A stretch of DNA of 25,026 bases, taken from positions 1 through 25,026 of the forward strand of contig USFD01000047.1 of the NCBI GenBank assembly GCA_900553885.1, given 5' to 3'. The first letter of the stretch is position 1, and each line of letters opens with the position of its first letter. Below, in pieces: positions 1 through 8,700 of the stretch. The DNA is from an uncultured Ruminococcus sp. (GTDB lineage Bacteria; Bacillota; Clostridia; Lachnospirales; Lachnospiraceae). The notes beneath the pieces are model-generated. The model worked only from the letters and a program-made list of their open reading frames with translations, was not told where the DNA came from and searched no databases. Both the position numbers and the translations under genes were made by a program.

Positions 1-421
1 CACTGGCTAAGTACAGCATCTCACGCTTCAGTTCTTTTTTATACTTCTCTTCTACATCCGATTCACTCAGGAGCAGGGAAACTGTTGATTTCAGAATCTG
101 ATTGAACAGATTGTTTTCTGAAAGCTCGTCATGTTCGCATGTCACATAAAGTTTCTGTTCCGCTCTTCTTCGAAGCGTACCGGGTATATTGATCTTTCCT
201 CTTACAACAGACAGGTCTTCTGTCCGGTCAATATATTCCCTGTAAAGTCCCCGCTTCAGCTGAAGTCCGATCCCTCTGGACAATATGGCCGCGAATAAAT
301 TATGAATGTTTTCAAAGTTTTCTTTCTGTATGTCTTCATAAGCAGACTCCCGCAGAGCTGAAAAGGCATAGGAAAGCATGTAATAAATATTTTTTATCAG
401 AATGCCTTTATCTTTTGTCAT
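1..421 (-). CDS. mcrC: McrC, N-terminal part (partial, runs off left edge)
   Basis: This is the second subunit of a McrBC-type modification-dependent restriction system. In the family, McrC carries the nuclease and stimulates the McrB GTPase. About 140 residues are visible from the ATG at 421-419; the rest, including the expected PD-(D/E)XK nuclease domain, lies beyond position 1. Seen motifs typical of the McrC N-terminal region are KNIYYMLSYAF, RGLYREYI, VVRGKINI and CEHDELSENNLFNQILK. The start codon overlaps the mcrB stop as ATGA (421-418), which indicates translational coupling. The family call is confident because these blocks occur in order at the usual spacing. Whether the gene is intact cannot be judged here. 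Confidence 0.9.
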   Translation of the reverse strand, partial: MTKDKGILIKNIYYMLSYAFSALRESAYEDIQKENFENIHNLFAAILSRGIGLQLKRGLYREYIDRTEDLSVVRGKINIPGTLRRRAEQKLYVTCEHDELSENNLFNQILKSTVSLLLSESDVEEKYKKELKREMLYLAS

Positions 422-2823
422 TGAAATACTCCATGCAATATATTCTCCCACTGCTGCAGTGTAGTCTCATCATCAATCCAGTATTCTTCCAGTGTCGGAA
501 TAATATCGTAATCTATGACAGACTGCATCCATTCGTCCGTACAGTTTTCCGGGTTTTCACAGCCGCCAAAATAGCTGTGTCCAATACAGAATCCCCTGCC
601 CAGAGCGCTGTCTCTCCGGATTGTCTGATTCAGTTCTTTGATCCTTGAAATAAGCTCATCAAACGTCTCATTATGTAAAGAATTCTGATAATCTGTAAAT
701 CCCTTCGTCTCAAAAGCAGGTTCCATTTCAAAGAAACTGAACCGTCTGCGCAGCGCGTAGTCAATCATTGCCAGACTCCGGTCCGCGGTGTTCATCATAC
801 CGATTATATAAAGATTTTCCGGCACGGAAAAGGACATGCCGTTATAGGCCAGTGTTGCTTTTCTGCCCCGATAGTCTTTTTCTATCAGCATTAAAAGTTC
901 TCCGAATATTTTGCTGATATTCCCGCGGTTGATTTCATCAATAATAAAGAAGAAATCCTGATCCGGCTGATTGGCAGCTTTCTGACAGAAACGATAAAAC
1001 ACGCCGTACTTTAATTCAAATCCATTCTCAGACGGCCGGTATCCCATAACAAAATCTTCATAGGAATAATTCTGATGGAACTGAACAAATTCGATTCTGC
1101 TTTCATCCCATGCTCCCATAACAGAGCACGCCAGCCTTTTCGCCGCAAAAGTTTTGCCGACTCCGGGCGGTCCCTGCAGGATAATATTTTTCTTATTGAG
1201 CAGCACACCCCTTAATTTATCATACTTCTCTTCTGTCATATAAACTTCTGCCAGAAAATCCTCTTTTCCATATGCTGCCGGAAGCTTATCTGTATGGGGA
1301 AGGGGATTTACTTCCCGTATCATATCCAGAATAAACTCATATTCTCCCTTTGTAAGTCTGAACAGACTTCCCTGCGGATTAGCAAAATATTCCATTTTGC
1401 TGAGTTCAGGGCACTCTTTCAGTGTCTGGTAATCGACAGGAGACGCAAGCCCTTCTGCCTTCTCGAAATAGATTTTCTCCCCATCCTGTCCGGCACTGAT
1501 CCGGGCAAGGGCCACGACCTGCTTGACAGGATAAGATTCGTAGCAGACTGCCATGTCTCCGGGCTTTGCCTCTAAAAAGTTCTGGAATATCCGGCGTCTG
1601 TTCCCGTTTTCATTATACAGAGTATAAGCCTGAACTTCTCCTACCCTGATATCAGAGAAACTCCAGATCCCGGGGTTGGCATTAATCCACCAGTAACCGC
1701 GGCCGTCATCCTCTTCCCCGGTCTCTTCATATAAGCTGATCTGTGACAGATCTGTCCGGTCAAGCGCTTTCGAGAGTTCGTCTCTCAGTTTCCATATGTA
1801 CGTCTCTTCTTCATCCTGTCCTGTCTTTTTTCCCAGATACAGAATCGGCCACCATCTGTTATTCTCTTCTTCCGCAGATGCCGCAGAACATCCTGTTCTG
1901 TCCGCAATCCGCCTTGCAAGAGCCAGAGAACCACTGTAATAAAAATTTGCCGTTTCGCCATATTTGACAGCCAGCTGCACGCAGGTGGCCTGCCCTCCAT
2001 AATCTTTCAGCCGTTTCATGATCTCAAGGCCGGACGGCGTAAAGACATTTTTATCCTTCAGCAGCGCCGTCCATTCTTCTGTTGACAGGCCGGGATTATA
2101 CTCTGCCGGAAACCAGCCGCTATTCCCGGAGCCGTTCATATCTTTGTGATAGCATCTGCTGATGTAATATCCAAGGTCAGTGGTAAGGGTTTTCAGTTCC
2201 GGATCCGGATAACAGGTTACTGCGAGCTGTTCCTTTAACATTTCCCTCATCTCTGTATCTTTTTTCAGTTCCACGCAGATTTCATCATACAGTTTATAAA
2301 AATTCCGGATATTCTCCGCATAATGTCCTTTCCGGAACTGATATCCGCTTTTCAGTTCCCTGGAAACCGCCTGCACTTCACTGTATTTATATATGTAATA
2401 CTTGTCCGGATATCTCAGCCAGAGATAGGTTGTAACAGCATTTTCCTGCTGATAATGCTGCGCCGCGCCGTTCCCGTATTTGTCCAGAAGAAGGACGGAT
2501 CCGGACTTAAAAGCAGAAATTCTGTCATATACGTCTTTTGACTCGTCAAACAGATTCAGAAACATCGCCCTGACTTCTTCCGGAGATTCATTCGCGAATC
2601 CAATGATCATATTCGCCGGGAAATATTTTGCAGATACAAGCAGATTTCCTGTTTTTGACAACGCTCTTGTCAGCATTTCCGGGAAATCAGGCGCGTTAAT
2701 GTCCCAGTTGTCCTGAAAGCATTTAACTGCTTCCCACTTATATTTCTCTTCATTCCAGTGAAACGCCCTGAAATCTTTCTTATAATCTGTAAGCACATCA
2801 TTTAAACATTTTCTGTCAATCAT
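418..2823 (-). CDS. mcrB: McrB-type AAA+ GTPase with EVE modified-base reader domain
   Basis: This is the motor subunit of a McrBC restriction system that cuts DNA carrying modified cytosines. The protein has 801 residues. Residues 1-370 are a specificity region I do not recognise. Residues about 377-500 resemble an EVE (PUA-like) domain (GYWWINANPGIWSF, then KPGDMAVCYES); EVE domains in other McrB proteins read 5-methyl- or hydroxymethylcytosine. The AAA+ core follows: Walker A GPPGVGKT (551-558), Walker B with the McrB signature FFFIIDEINRGNISKIFGE (624-642), sensor IGMMNTADRS (about 684-693) and RRRFSF arginine residues near 692-697. The start has AAAGGAG ten bases upstream and lies 39 bp after the DUF3307 gene. 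The stop overlaps the mcrC start by four bases. Substrate preference is inferred from the domain only. Confidence 0.93.
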   Translation of the reverse strand: MIDRKCLNDVLTDYKKDFRAFHWNEEKYKWEAVKCFQDNWDINAPDFPEMLTRALSKTGNLLVSAKYFPANMIIGFANESPEEVRAMFLNLFDESKDVYDRISAFKSGSVLLLDKYGNGAAQHYQQENAVTTYLWLRYPDKYYIYKYSEVQAVSRELKSGYQFRKGHYAENIRNFYKLYDEICVELKKDTEMREMLKEQLAVTCYPDPELKTLTTDLGYYISRCYHKDMNGSGNSGWFPAEYNPGLSTEEWTALLKDKNVFTPSGLEIMKRLKDYGGQATCVQLAVKYGETANFYYSGSLALARRIADRTGCSAASAEEENNRWWPILYLGKKTGQDEEETYIWKLRDELSKALDRTDLSQISLYEETGEEDDGRGYWWINANPGIWSFSDIRVGEVQAYTLYNENGNRRRIFQNFLEAKPGDMAVCYESYPVKQVVALARISAGQDGEKIYFEKAEGLASPVDYQTLKECPELSKMEYFANPQGSLFRLTKGEYEFILDMIREVNPLPHTDKLPAAYGKEDFLAEVYMTEEKYDKLRGVLLNKKNIILQGPPGVGKTFAAKRLACSVMGAWDESRIEFVQFHQNYSYEDFVMGYRPSENGFELKYGVFYRFCQKAANQPDQDFFFIIDEINRGNISKIFGELLMLIEKDYRGRKATLAYNGMSFSVPENLYIIGMMNTADRSLAMIDYALRRRFSFFEMEPAFETKGFTDYQNSLHNETFDELISRIKELNQTIRRDSALGRGFCIGHSYFGGCENPENCTDEWMQSVIDYDIIPTLEEYWIDDETTLQQWENILHGVFQ

Positions 2824-2862
2824 AGTTCTGTTTCTCCTTTTAATCTGTCTTAATTATTTGTG

Positions 2863-3648
2863 TCAAAGAAAAATGACTGCCGCTGTTACTGCGCAGATTG
2901 TACTTAATAATGTCCCAAGCAGATAATATTCTGCAAATACCTGATCCTTTGATATCCGGTCATACCGGGCAATTGATTTTGCAGTAAGAACAAGTCCCAC
3001 TGCCGAATATTGCCCGATCGCGATAAATATAACCATGATAATCCGCTCCAGCGTCCCGATCATCCTGCCTGCGTTTCTGTCCATACTTTTCTCAACAGTA
3101 ATTTTTTTATCGCGAACCTTCTGCTCCCCCGGACGATACGCGGAAAGTATATTCGAGATCAGAATATTCGCCGGTTTATGGATTAGAAGCAGAACCAAAA
3201 CCCACTTCAGGATAACTGTTTCGTGAACGCCAAATGTCTGAAAAATATGTCCCGCTTCTGTCCGGTACAGTTGTGTAATGCTGTTCCCTCCCGCGCAGAA
3301 CGCAATTCCCAAAATTGTAAGCAGATGAGCGGTCTGATCAATCAGAAAAATATTCCGTCTGGCATTCATCCCCTTCGGAATCCAGGATCTGTTCGGGGGA
3401 AAACGGCATACCCCATATTTTATTATATCGATTGCGGCATGCGCTCCCACAAACGCCAGAATATATCTTATCCTGAGGCCAGGGAGGAAAAGAAAGAACA
3501 GAATCCATGAAACGACTGCGTAAATGAGGCTGTGATAAACTGTCCACAGAAACCGTTTCTGTTTTTTGTCGGACATCTTCTGTGTCTGAAAATAGAAGTC
3601 GCCAAGTACATGCACACACAGAAGAATTATAAAAAATAAGTTAATCAT
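2863..3648 (-). CDS. DUF3307 integral membrane protein
   Basis: This 261-residue polytopic membrane protein has the DUF3307 N-terminal signature: a first helix followed by HVLGDFYFQTQKMSDKK and then HSLIYAVVSW, with a later helix containing GAHAAIDIIKY. Further hydrophobic segments follow, and the polar stretch around residues 165-190 (RPGEQKVRDKKITVEKSMDRN) is probably a cytoplasmic loop. The biochemical role of DUF3307 is not established. It is commonly found directly beside SatD-family genes, as here: its ATG overlaps the end of the SatD gene by eight bases (ATGATTAA) and is served by GGGGAG inside that gene. The pair therefore probably works as a unit. Its position between the regulator and mcrBC makes it part of the restriction operon, which is unusual. 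Confidence 0.85.
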   Translation of the reverse strand: MINLFFIILLCVHVLGDFYFQTQKMSDKKQKRFLWTVYHSLIYAVVSWILFFLFLPGLRIRYILAFVGAHAAIDIIKYGVCRFPPNRSWIPKGMNARRNIFLIDQTAHLLTILGIAFCAGGNSITQLYRTEAGHIFQTFGVHETVILKWVLVLLLIHKPANILISNILSAYRPGEQKVRDKKITVEKSMDRNAGRMIGTLERIIMVIFIAIGQYSAVGLVLTAKSIARYDRISKDQVFAEYYLLGTLLSTICAVTAAVIFL

Positions 3649-4321
3649 GCTTTATCTCCCCAAGTATTTCCGCTGCATTTTTCAACGCGTTCTCGTAGGT
3701 GTAATATCCTCCTGCCGCAAGCGCTTTCTGAACAGTAGGCTGAGATATGTTCAGTCTGCGCGCCGTATTCTGCTGTCCGTCTTCATACAGAAACATATCC
3801 CAGATAATCTCCCTCTGCCGTATTGTCCAGCCTTTCTCTACCACATAGATCAGATTGAATATAGTATTCAGCATCACTTCCGTCCCGCGATCCTTTTCAT
3901 CCATTTTAAGGCAGATATCTGACGGAACCGGACGATTTCTTTTCTCCCTTTCTTTCAGCTGTTCTACCGCTTCTCTTGCCCGGTAATAGCCGGGGCCGTC
4001 AGCGCCCAGCGCCATTTCTGCGCGAATATCTGTAGTGATCTTTCCAAATCCAATGCCAAACCGGAGGCATACCGGATAGAGCTGTATCCTGATTTCACTG
4101 ATAATGCGCAGAACGTCTTTCCCTGTATACAGAAGGCCCTGGAATTCATCCCCCAGAGTGATAAGAAATCTGGATGCAATATCCTTTTCATACTTTTTAT
4201 TTACCTGATTCAGAATTTTCTGCAGATGTGTCTGAACCTCTTTTCTGTTTTCAAGATGTCTGGAATCTTTCATATCGCCTATTATTGCAACAAATGAATG
4301 GCTGGCATCAAAACAATTCAT
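3641..4321 (-). CDS. SatD family regulator-like protein
   Basis: A SatD-family protein of 226 residues from the ATG at 4321, preceded by GGAGGG six to seven bases upstream. A longer start at 4342 would swallow that ribosome site and is rejected. Family-type blocks are FVAIIGDMKDSRHLENR near the N-terminus, FLITLGDEFQGLLYTGK (about 52-68), RFGIGFGKITTD and DGPGYYRAREAV. The C-terminal region (about 165-205) reads as a helix-turn-helix: WTIRQREIIWDMF, then NTARRLNISQPTVQKAL. This would suit a DNA-binding regulator with a ligand- or nucleotide-sensing N-terminal fold, but the ligand is unknown. It is the first gene of the operon leading to DUF3307 and mcrBC, next to a palindromic site, so autoregulation is an obvious inference. 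Confidence 0.82.
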   Translation of the reverse strand: MNCFDASHSFVAIIGDMKDSRHLENRKEVQTHLQKILNQVNKKYEKDIASRFLITLGDEFQGLLYTGKDVLRIISEIRIQLYPVCLRFGIGFGKITTDIRAEMALGADGPGYYRAREAVEQLKEREKRNRPVPSDICLKMDEKDRGTEVMLNTIFNLIYVVEKGWTIRQREIIWDMFLYEDGQQNTARRLNISQPTVQKALAAGGYYTYENALKNAAEILGEIKHD

Positions 4322-4342
4322 GCTTCTCCCTCCTATATCCAA

Positions 4343-4371
4343 AGTATATAGCGGAAATCATGAATAATCAA
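4343..4371 (-). promoter_or_regulatory. Sigma-A type promoter of the SatD-DUF3307-mcrBC operon
   Basis: On the minus strand, TTGATT (4371-4366) and TATACT (4348-4343) are separated by exactly 17 bp. Initiation would fall near 4336, leaving a very short leader before GGAGGG and the ATG at 4321. Confidence 0.7.
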
Positions 4372-4374
4372 GAT

Positions 4375-4425
4375 TTATTCGTATTTCAGGCTATAAATTT
4401 AAAATATAGCCTTATCAACGAATAA
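4375..4425. promoter_or_regulatory. Nested palindrome, candidate operator upstream of SatD promoter
   Basis: The outer arms TTATTCGT (4375-4382) and ACGAATAA (4418-4425) are exact inverted repeats. Inside them is a second exact inverted repeat, GGCTATA (4389-4395) and TATAGCC (4405-4411). The whole block ends four bases upstream of the -35 hexamer. The position fits an activator or repressor site; SatD, with its HTH, is the natural candidate ligand, which is inference. There is no T-tract that would make it a terminator. Confidence 0.5.
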
Positions 4426-4461
4426 TTTCCCATTTTAAACAGCTGTTATACTCCGTTTTAC

Positions 4462-4480
4462 GTTCCGGCACCACCGGAAC
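4462..4480. repeat. Perfect 7-bp inverted repeat of unknown role
   Basis: GTTCCGG (4462-4468) and CCGGAAC (4474-4480) flank a five-base spacer, between the upstream terminator and the SatD operator. It has no U-rich tail on either strand, so I do not call it a terminator. Confidence 0.4.
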
Positions 4481-4500
4481 CGGGATCTGTCCATATAAAT

Positions 4501-4570
4501 AAAGAACAGCCCCTGACAGTGTCCTGAAGCTTAAATAATAGCTTCCATACACCGTCAGGAGCTGTTCTTT
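4501..4570 (-). terminator. Long hairpin terminator after the YibE/F gene (possibly bidirectional)
   Basis: Arms 4501-4530 and 4541-4570 are inverted repeats of 30 bases with five mismatched positions, two of which are G-T compatible, around a 10-base AT loop. The hairpin starts at the stop codon of the YibE/F-type gene. The minus-strand transcript continues into a U-rich stretch (TTCTTTATTTATAT), and the plus strand also has a strong T-rich tail. Confidence 0.75.
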
Positions 4571-5714
4571 ATTTATTTTTCTTTTTTTTGGCAAGCAGCG
4601 CCGCCGCTATAAATGATGCCGCCGGTACGGTAAGAACAATGCCGAACGTACCGCAGATTCCCTGAGCAATTTCGATCGTCAGGTAATTCGAATTAAAAAG
4701 CTGAGCGGGCTGTACCTGATAAGACAAAAATACGAGCAGTGTGATAAACGCACTTCCGGTAAAAGCAAGAATCAGTGTATTTGTCATAGTACCGATCATA
4801 TCTTTGCCCATTTCAATGCCGGACCGGAATAATTCTTTCGCTGTAAGCTCCTTATTATGTGTGTATACTTCATACAGAGCCGATACAATCGACATACCTG
4901 TATCCATAATTGCGCCGAGCGAAGAAATCAGCACTCCTGCAAAAAGAACATCTTTGATCTGCAGTCCGGTCTCCTGATTAATCAGCACCAGGCTTTCTGC
5001 TTCTGAAGTACTGAATCCGTCTATGTGAACCAGCCATGACATTACAAGGAAGAAAATCAGAGAGCATATGACTCCCAGCAGCGTAGACAGGATCGCGGCC
5101 CATGTCTTTTCGCTGTTCCCGTTCAGCAGCAGAAGGGTTACTGCAGTAGACAGTATTCCGCAGATAATACTCATCAGAATCGGAGAGTATCCGGAAAATA
5201 CTGCCGGAAGAACCATGTATACAATGAGAAACAGAGAATAAACAAGCCCTGCTATGGACTTCACTCCTTTCCCGCCGCCGATACAGATAACAGCAACCGC
5301 TAAAACAACAAAACAGCTTATCAGCGGAAGTGTACGGTCATAATTATAAACCGTGTAATATGGCTCTACATCACCCTCAGGTCTGTCAGCGTTGATAATA
5401 AGCTTTGTTCCGTTTTCCGCGTACACATTATGTGTCTGCGTCAGATAGTTTGTAATTTCTAATGTTTTTCCCTTTTCTTCTCCATCCAGCATCCTGACCT
5501 GCAGTTCCTGTGTTCCCAGAGTAATCTTAAGATTCTCGTCATACTCCAGATCCTCAGACAAAACCTCCACTACTACTGCTTTTTCGTAGTGGAGGGTGTC
5601 CGAAGCATATCTGGAGTAGGATTTAAAGCAGAAGTTCTGCAGAAATACGGTAACAAGAACCGTTAAGGCAATGATGAGAAGAACAATTCCGTTTTGCTTA
5701 ATCCTGTTCCACAC
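4569..5714 (-). CDS. YibE/F family membrane protein
   Basis: This 381-residue membrane protein matches the YibE/F family layout. There is one N-terminal helix (about 8-28), then a small extracytoplasmic beta-rich domain (about 45-110: VVVEVLSEDLEYDENLKITL, GKTLEITNYLTQTHNVYAENG). At least six hydrophobic helices follow between residues 127 and 375. The segment VLISSLGAIMDTGMSIVSAL with a charged loop after it (HNKELTAKELF) is the conserved family core. The transported substrate is not known for the family. The start is GTG at 5714 with AAGGGA upstream; I see no better in-frame ATG. It lies 22 bp after the surface phosphoesterase gene and ends in the hairpin at 4501-4570, so the two genes form one transcript. 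A link to phosphate-ester products is speculation. Confidence 0.85.
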   Translation of the reverse strand: MWNRIKQNGIVLLIIALTVLVTVFLQNFCFKSYSRYASDTLHYEKAVVVEVLSEDLEYDENLKITLGTQELQVRMLDGEEKGKTLEITNYLTQTHNVYAENGTKLIINADRPEGDVEPYYTVYNYDRTLPLISCFVVLAVAVICIGGGKGVKSIAGLVYSLFLIVYMVLPAVFSGYSPILMSIICGILSTAVTLLLLNGNSEKTWAAILSTLLGVICSLIFFLVMSWLVHIDGFSTSEAESLVLINQETGLQIKDVLFAGVLISSLGAIMDTGMSIVSALYEVYTHNKELTAKELFRSGIEMGKDMIGTMTNTLILAFTGSAFITLLVFLSYQVQPAQLFNSNYLTIEIAQGICGTFGIVLTVPAASFIAAALLAKKKKNK

Positions 5715-5736
5715 TTTAATTCCCTTACTTTATTTT

Positions 5737-8700
5737 TCAGATATTTTTTCTTTTCTTCAGAAGTACAGCTGCGATTGCGGCGCCTGCCGCTCCAAGCATA
5801 ACAACTGTTGACGCAACCGTCGTTGTATCACCGGTTTTCGGTGTTGAAGCGGTTCCGGAATTATCTGCAGCGCCACTGTTTCCGCCATTATCCGGATCTG
5901 CTGTATTATTCTGGTTTCCGTTCAGATCCGGATTGTCATCCGGGTTCTGATTGTCATCCGGATTCTCCGGTTCCGCCTCTTCCGTCTTATTAATTGTAAA
6001 TGTATCAAGTACATCCATAGTATCTGCGTAATATGTTGTCACAGTATAGGATGTATCTGTTATTTCTACGTCTGTTACTGTACGTCTGTATGACTGATCC
6101 ATTACTGCTGAGAACGGAGCTTCCGGAGCCTGGATATCATAGTATTTGCTTCCGCTGGCTGAGTTGGCTGTCAGATAAAGCACGCCTTCCGGATTTGTAA
6201 CTTCGCTCTGTACGCCCTTGGATGTATCCGGAGTTGTACCGTTCATCATGTATGTTCTTGTATATACATGATCATGGCCCATCAGGACAACATCAATACC
6301 CAGCTCATCAAATACCGGAGGAAGTTCTTCTCTTCTCTGAAGAATGTCATCGTCCTCTGTATGACTTGCTGTAGAGTAAACAGAATGATGGAAAATAACT
6401 GTTTTCCATGTCACATCCGGATTTGCTGCAATAGCCTCTTCCATAAACGCTCTGTGCTCCGCCGTGTCCATGTCATTGGAGTTAATATCCATAAACAGCG
6501 TATTGTTATATACGAACCAGTAGTCTGTTCCGGCTTCTGTTTCGCCGTATTCCGTACTCTCATTCGGCAGATTGAAGTGTTCATTATATGCCGTGCTTCT
6601 GCTGTCATGATTTCCGATTGTTGTTACACTGGCAAGAGAAGAAAATACATCACTCAGATATCCTGCGTACTGCTCTTCATCATCTGCTGTGTTAACCTGA
6701 TCTCCTGCAGAGAAAAGGAAGTCAACATCCATTTCATTCTGAATGGTATCCAGCGTCTTGTCCCAGCCTTCGATATCTTCAGGTGTGCTGCCTGCGCCGA
6801 TCTGAGGATCCCCTACGAAAGCAAAACTGAAATCTGAATCATAATCGCCGGTAGTAAAGCTGTAAGTCTGGCTTACCGTATCACCGTTTACGACACGATA
6901 TACATACTCTGTATTTTCCTCAAGTCCGGACAATGTTGCCTGGTTTGAGTAAAATCCTTCATCATTTGTTGAAGTGGATACCGCATTTACAACTGTATAG
7001 GATGACGGGAATACGCCGTCTTTTACATCCGATTTCTTTGCAAGCTGTACCTGGCCTGCTTTCTCTGTGTCAGCATACCATGTAAGGCCCCTGCTGCTCT
7101 CATCACTTCCCAGTGTAAGAATTACGGACTTCTGTTCTACAGGTTCCGGGGTCGGTTCCGGATCGGTATCCGGTGTTTTATTAATTGTAAATGTATCAAG
7201 CACATCCATAGTATCTGCGTAATATGTCGTCATTTTAAAGGATGTGTCTGTAACATCCACATCAGTTACCGTACGTCGCTTTGACTGATCCATCACTGCG
7301 GAAAACGGAGCTTCCGGAGCTTTGATATCATAGTATTTGCTTCCGCTGGCTGAGTTGGCTGTCAGATAAAGTACACCTTCCGGATCTGTCACTTCACTCT
7401 GTACGCCATTGGATGTATCCGGAGTTGTGCCGTTCATCATATATGTTCTTGTGTATACATGATCATGGCCCATCAGAACAACATCGATGTCCAGCTCATC
7501 AAATACCGGAGGAAGCTCCTCTCTTCTCTGCAGAATGTCGGAATCATCTGTATGACTTGCTGTGGAATATACGGAATGATGGAAAATAACTGCTTTCCAT
7601 GTCACATCCGGATTCTGCGCGATTGCTGACTCCATAAATTCTTTATGCTCGGCAGTGGAGAGATCGTTGGAGTTAATATCCATAAACAGTGTGTTGTTAT
7701 AGACAAACCAGTAATCTGTACCAGCTGTTGTAGCGCCAAGGCTGCTGCTTTCGTTGGGCAGATTAAAGTGCTCGTTGTATGCGGTGCTTCCACTGTCATG
7801 ATTTCCGATGGTTGTCACGCTGGCCAGGGAAGAAAATGCCTCGTTCAGATATCCGGCATACTGCTCCTCGTTGCTGGCTGTGTTGACCTGATCTCCTGCC
7901 GAGAAAAGAAAATCAACATCCATATCATTCTGGATTGTATTCAGTGTCTCATTCCATCCTTCGATATCTTCCGGAGTACTGCCCGCGCCGATCTGCGGAT
8001 CCCCTACGAAAGCGAAGCTGAAATCTGAATCATATTCGCCGGTAGTAAAGCTGTAAGTCTGACTTACTGTATCACCATTTACCACACGGTATACATACTC
8101 TGTGTTTTCCTCAAGCCCGGACATTGTTGCCTGGTTCGAATAAAATCCCGCATCATTTGCGGCCGTGGAAACTGCATCGACAGACACATATTCTTCCGGG
8201 AATGTTCCGTCTGTCATATCAGCCGCTTTTGCATACTGGACCTGGCCGTCTTCTTCTGTATTGGCATACCATGTAAGACCTCTGCTGCTCTCATCGCTTC
8301 CAAGCGTAAGGAAAACAGATTTCTGCTCTACAGGCGCTGCCGTTTCGTTGTAGTTGACTGTCAGATCTGTAAACTCGAAATAGATATCAGAACTTGACTC
8401 TCTGTCATTATGCAGTTCTACGGAAAGAATATTTTCTCCCTCCACCGCATACTCTTCCACCTGCTCTTTTGTCAGGCTGACGCTGAGTTTTTCCGGTGCT
8501 CCCTGAGAAACTCCTGAGTAATACAGATTGTTCTCCTGCCCTTCTGACTCCATATACTGTGACTGAATCAGATGTCCGTTCAGATATACGGCAACAGCAT
8601 CATCATGATACAGAGAACCTGTAATTGACGTAATCTCGTCAACATTTTCCAGATTAAAAGATGTCCGGAAAAAGAATGTAGGAACGTCACTCTGAGTTCC

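Noticed and set aside
6268..8028. Long plus-strand frames opposite the phosphoesterase gene (6268-6837 and 7645-8028)
   Set aside because: They are antisense shadows of the two duplicated modules. They occur twice because the module is duplicated, and have no start signals or family resemblance.
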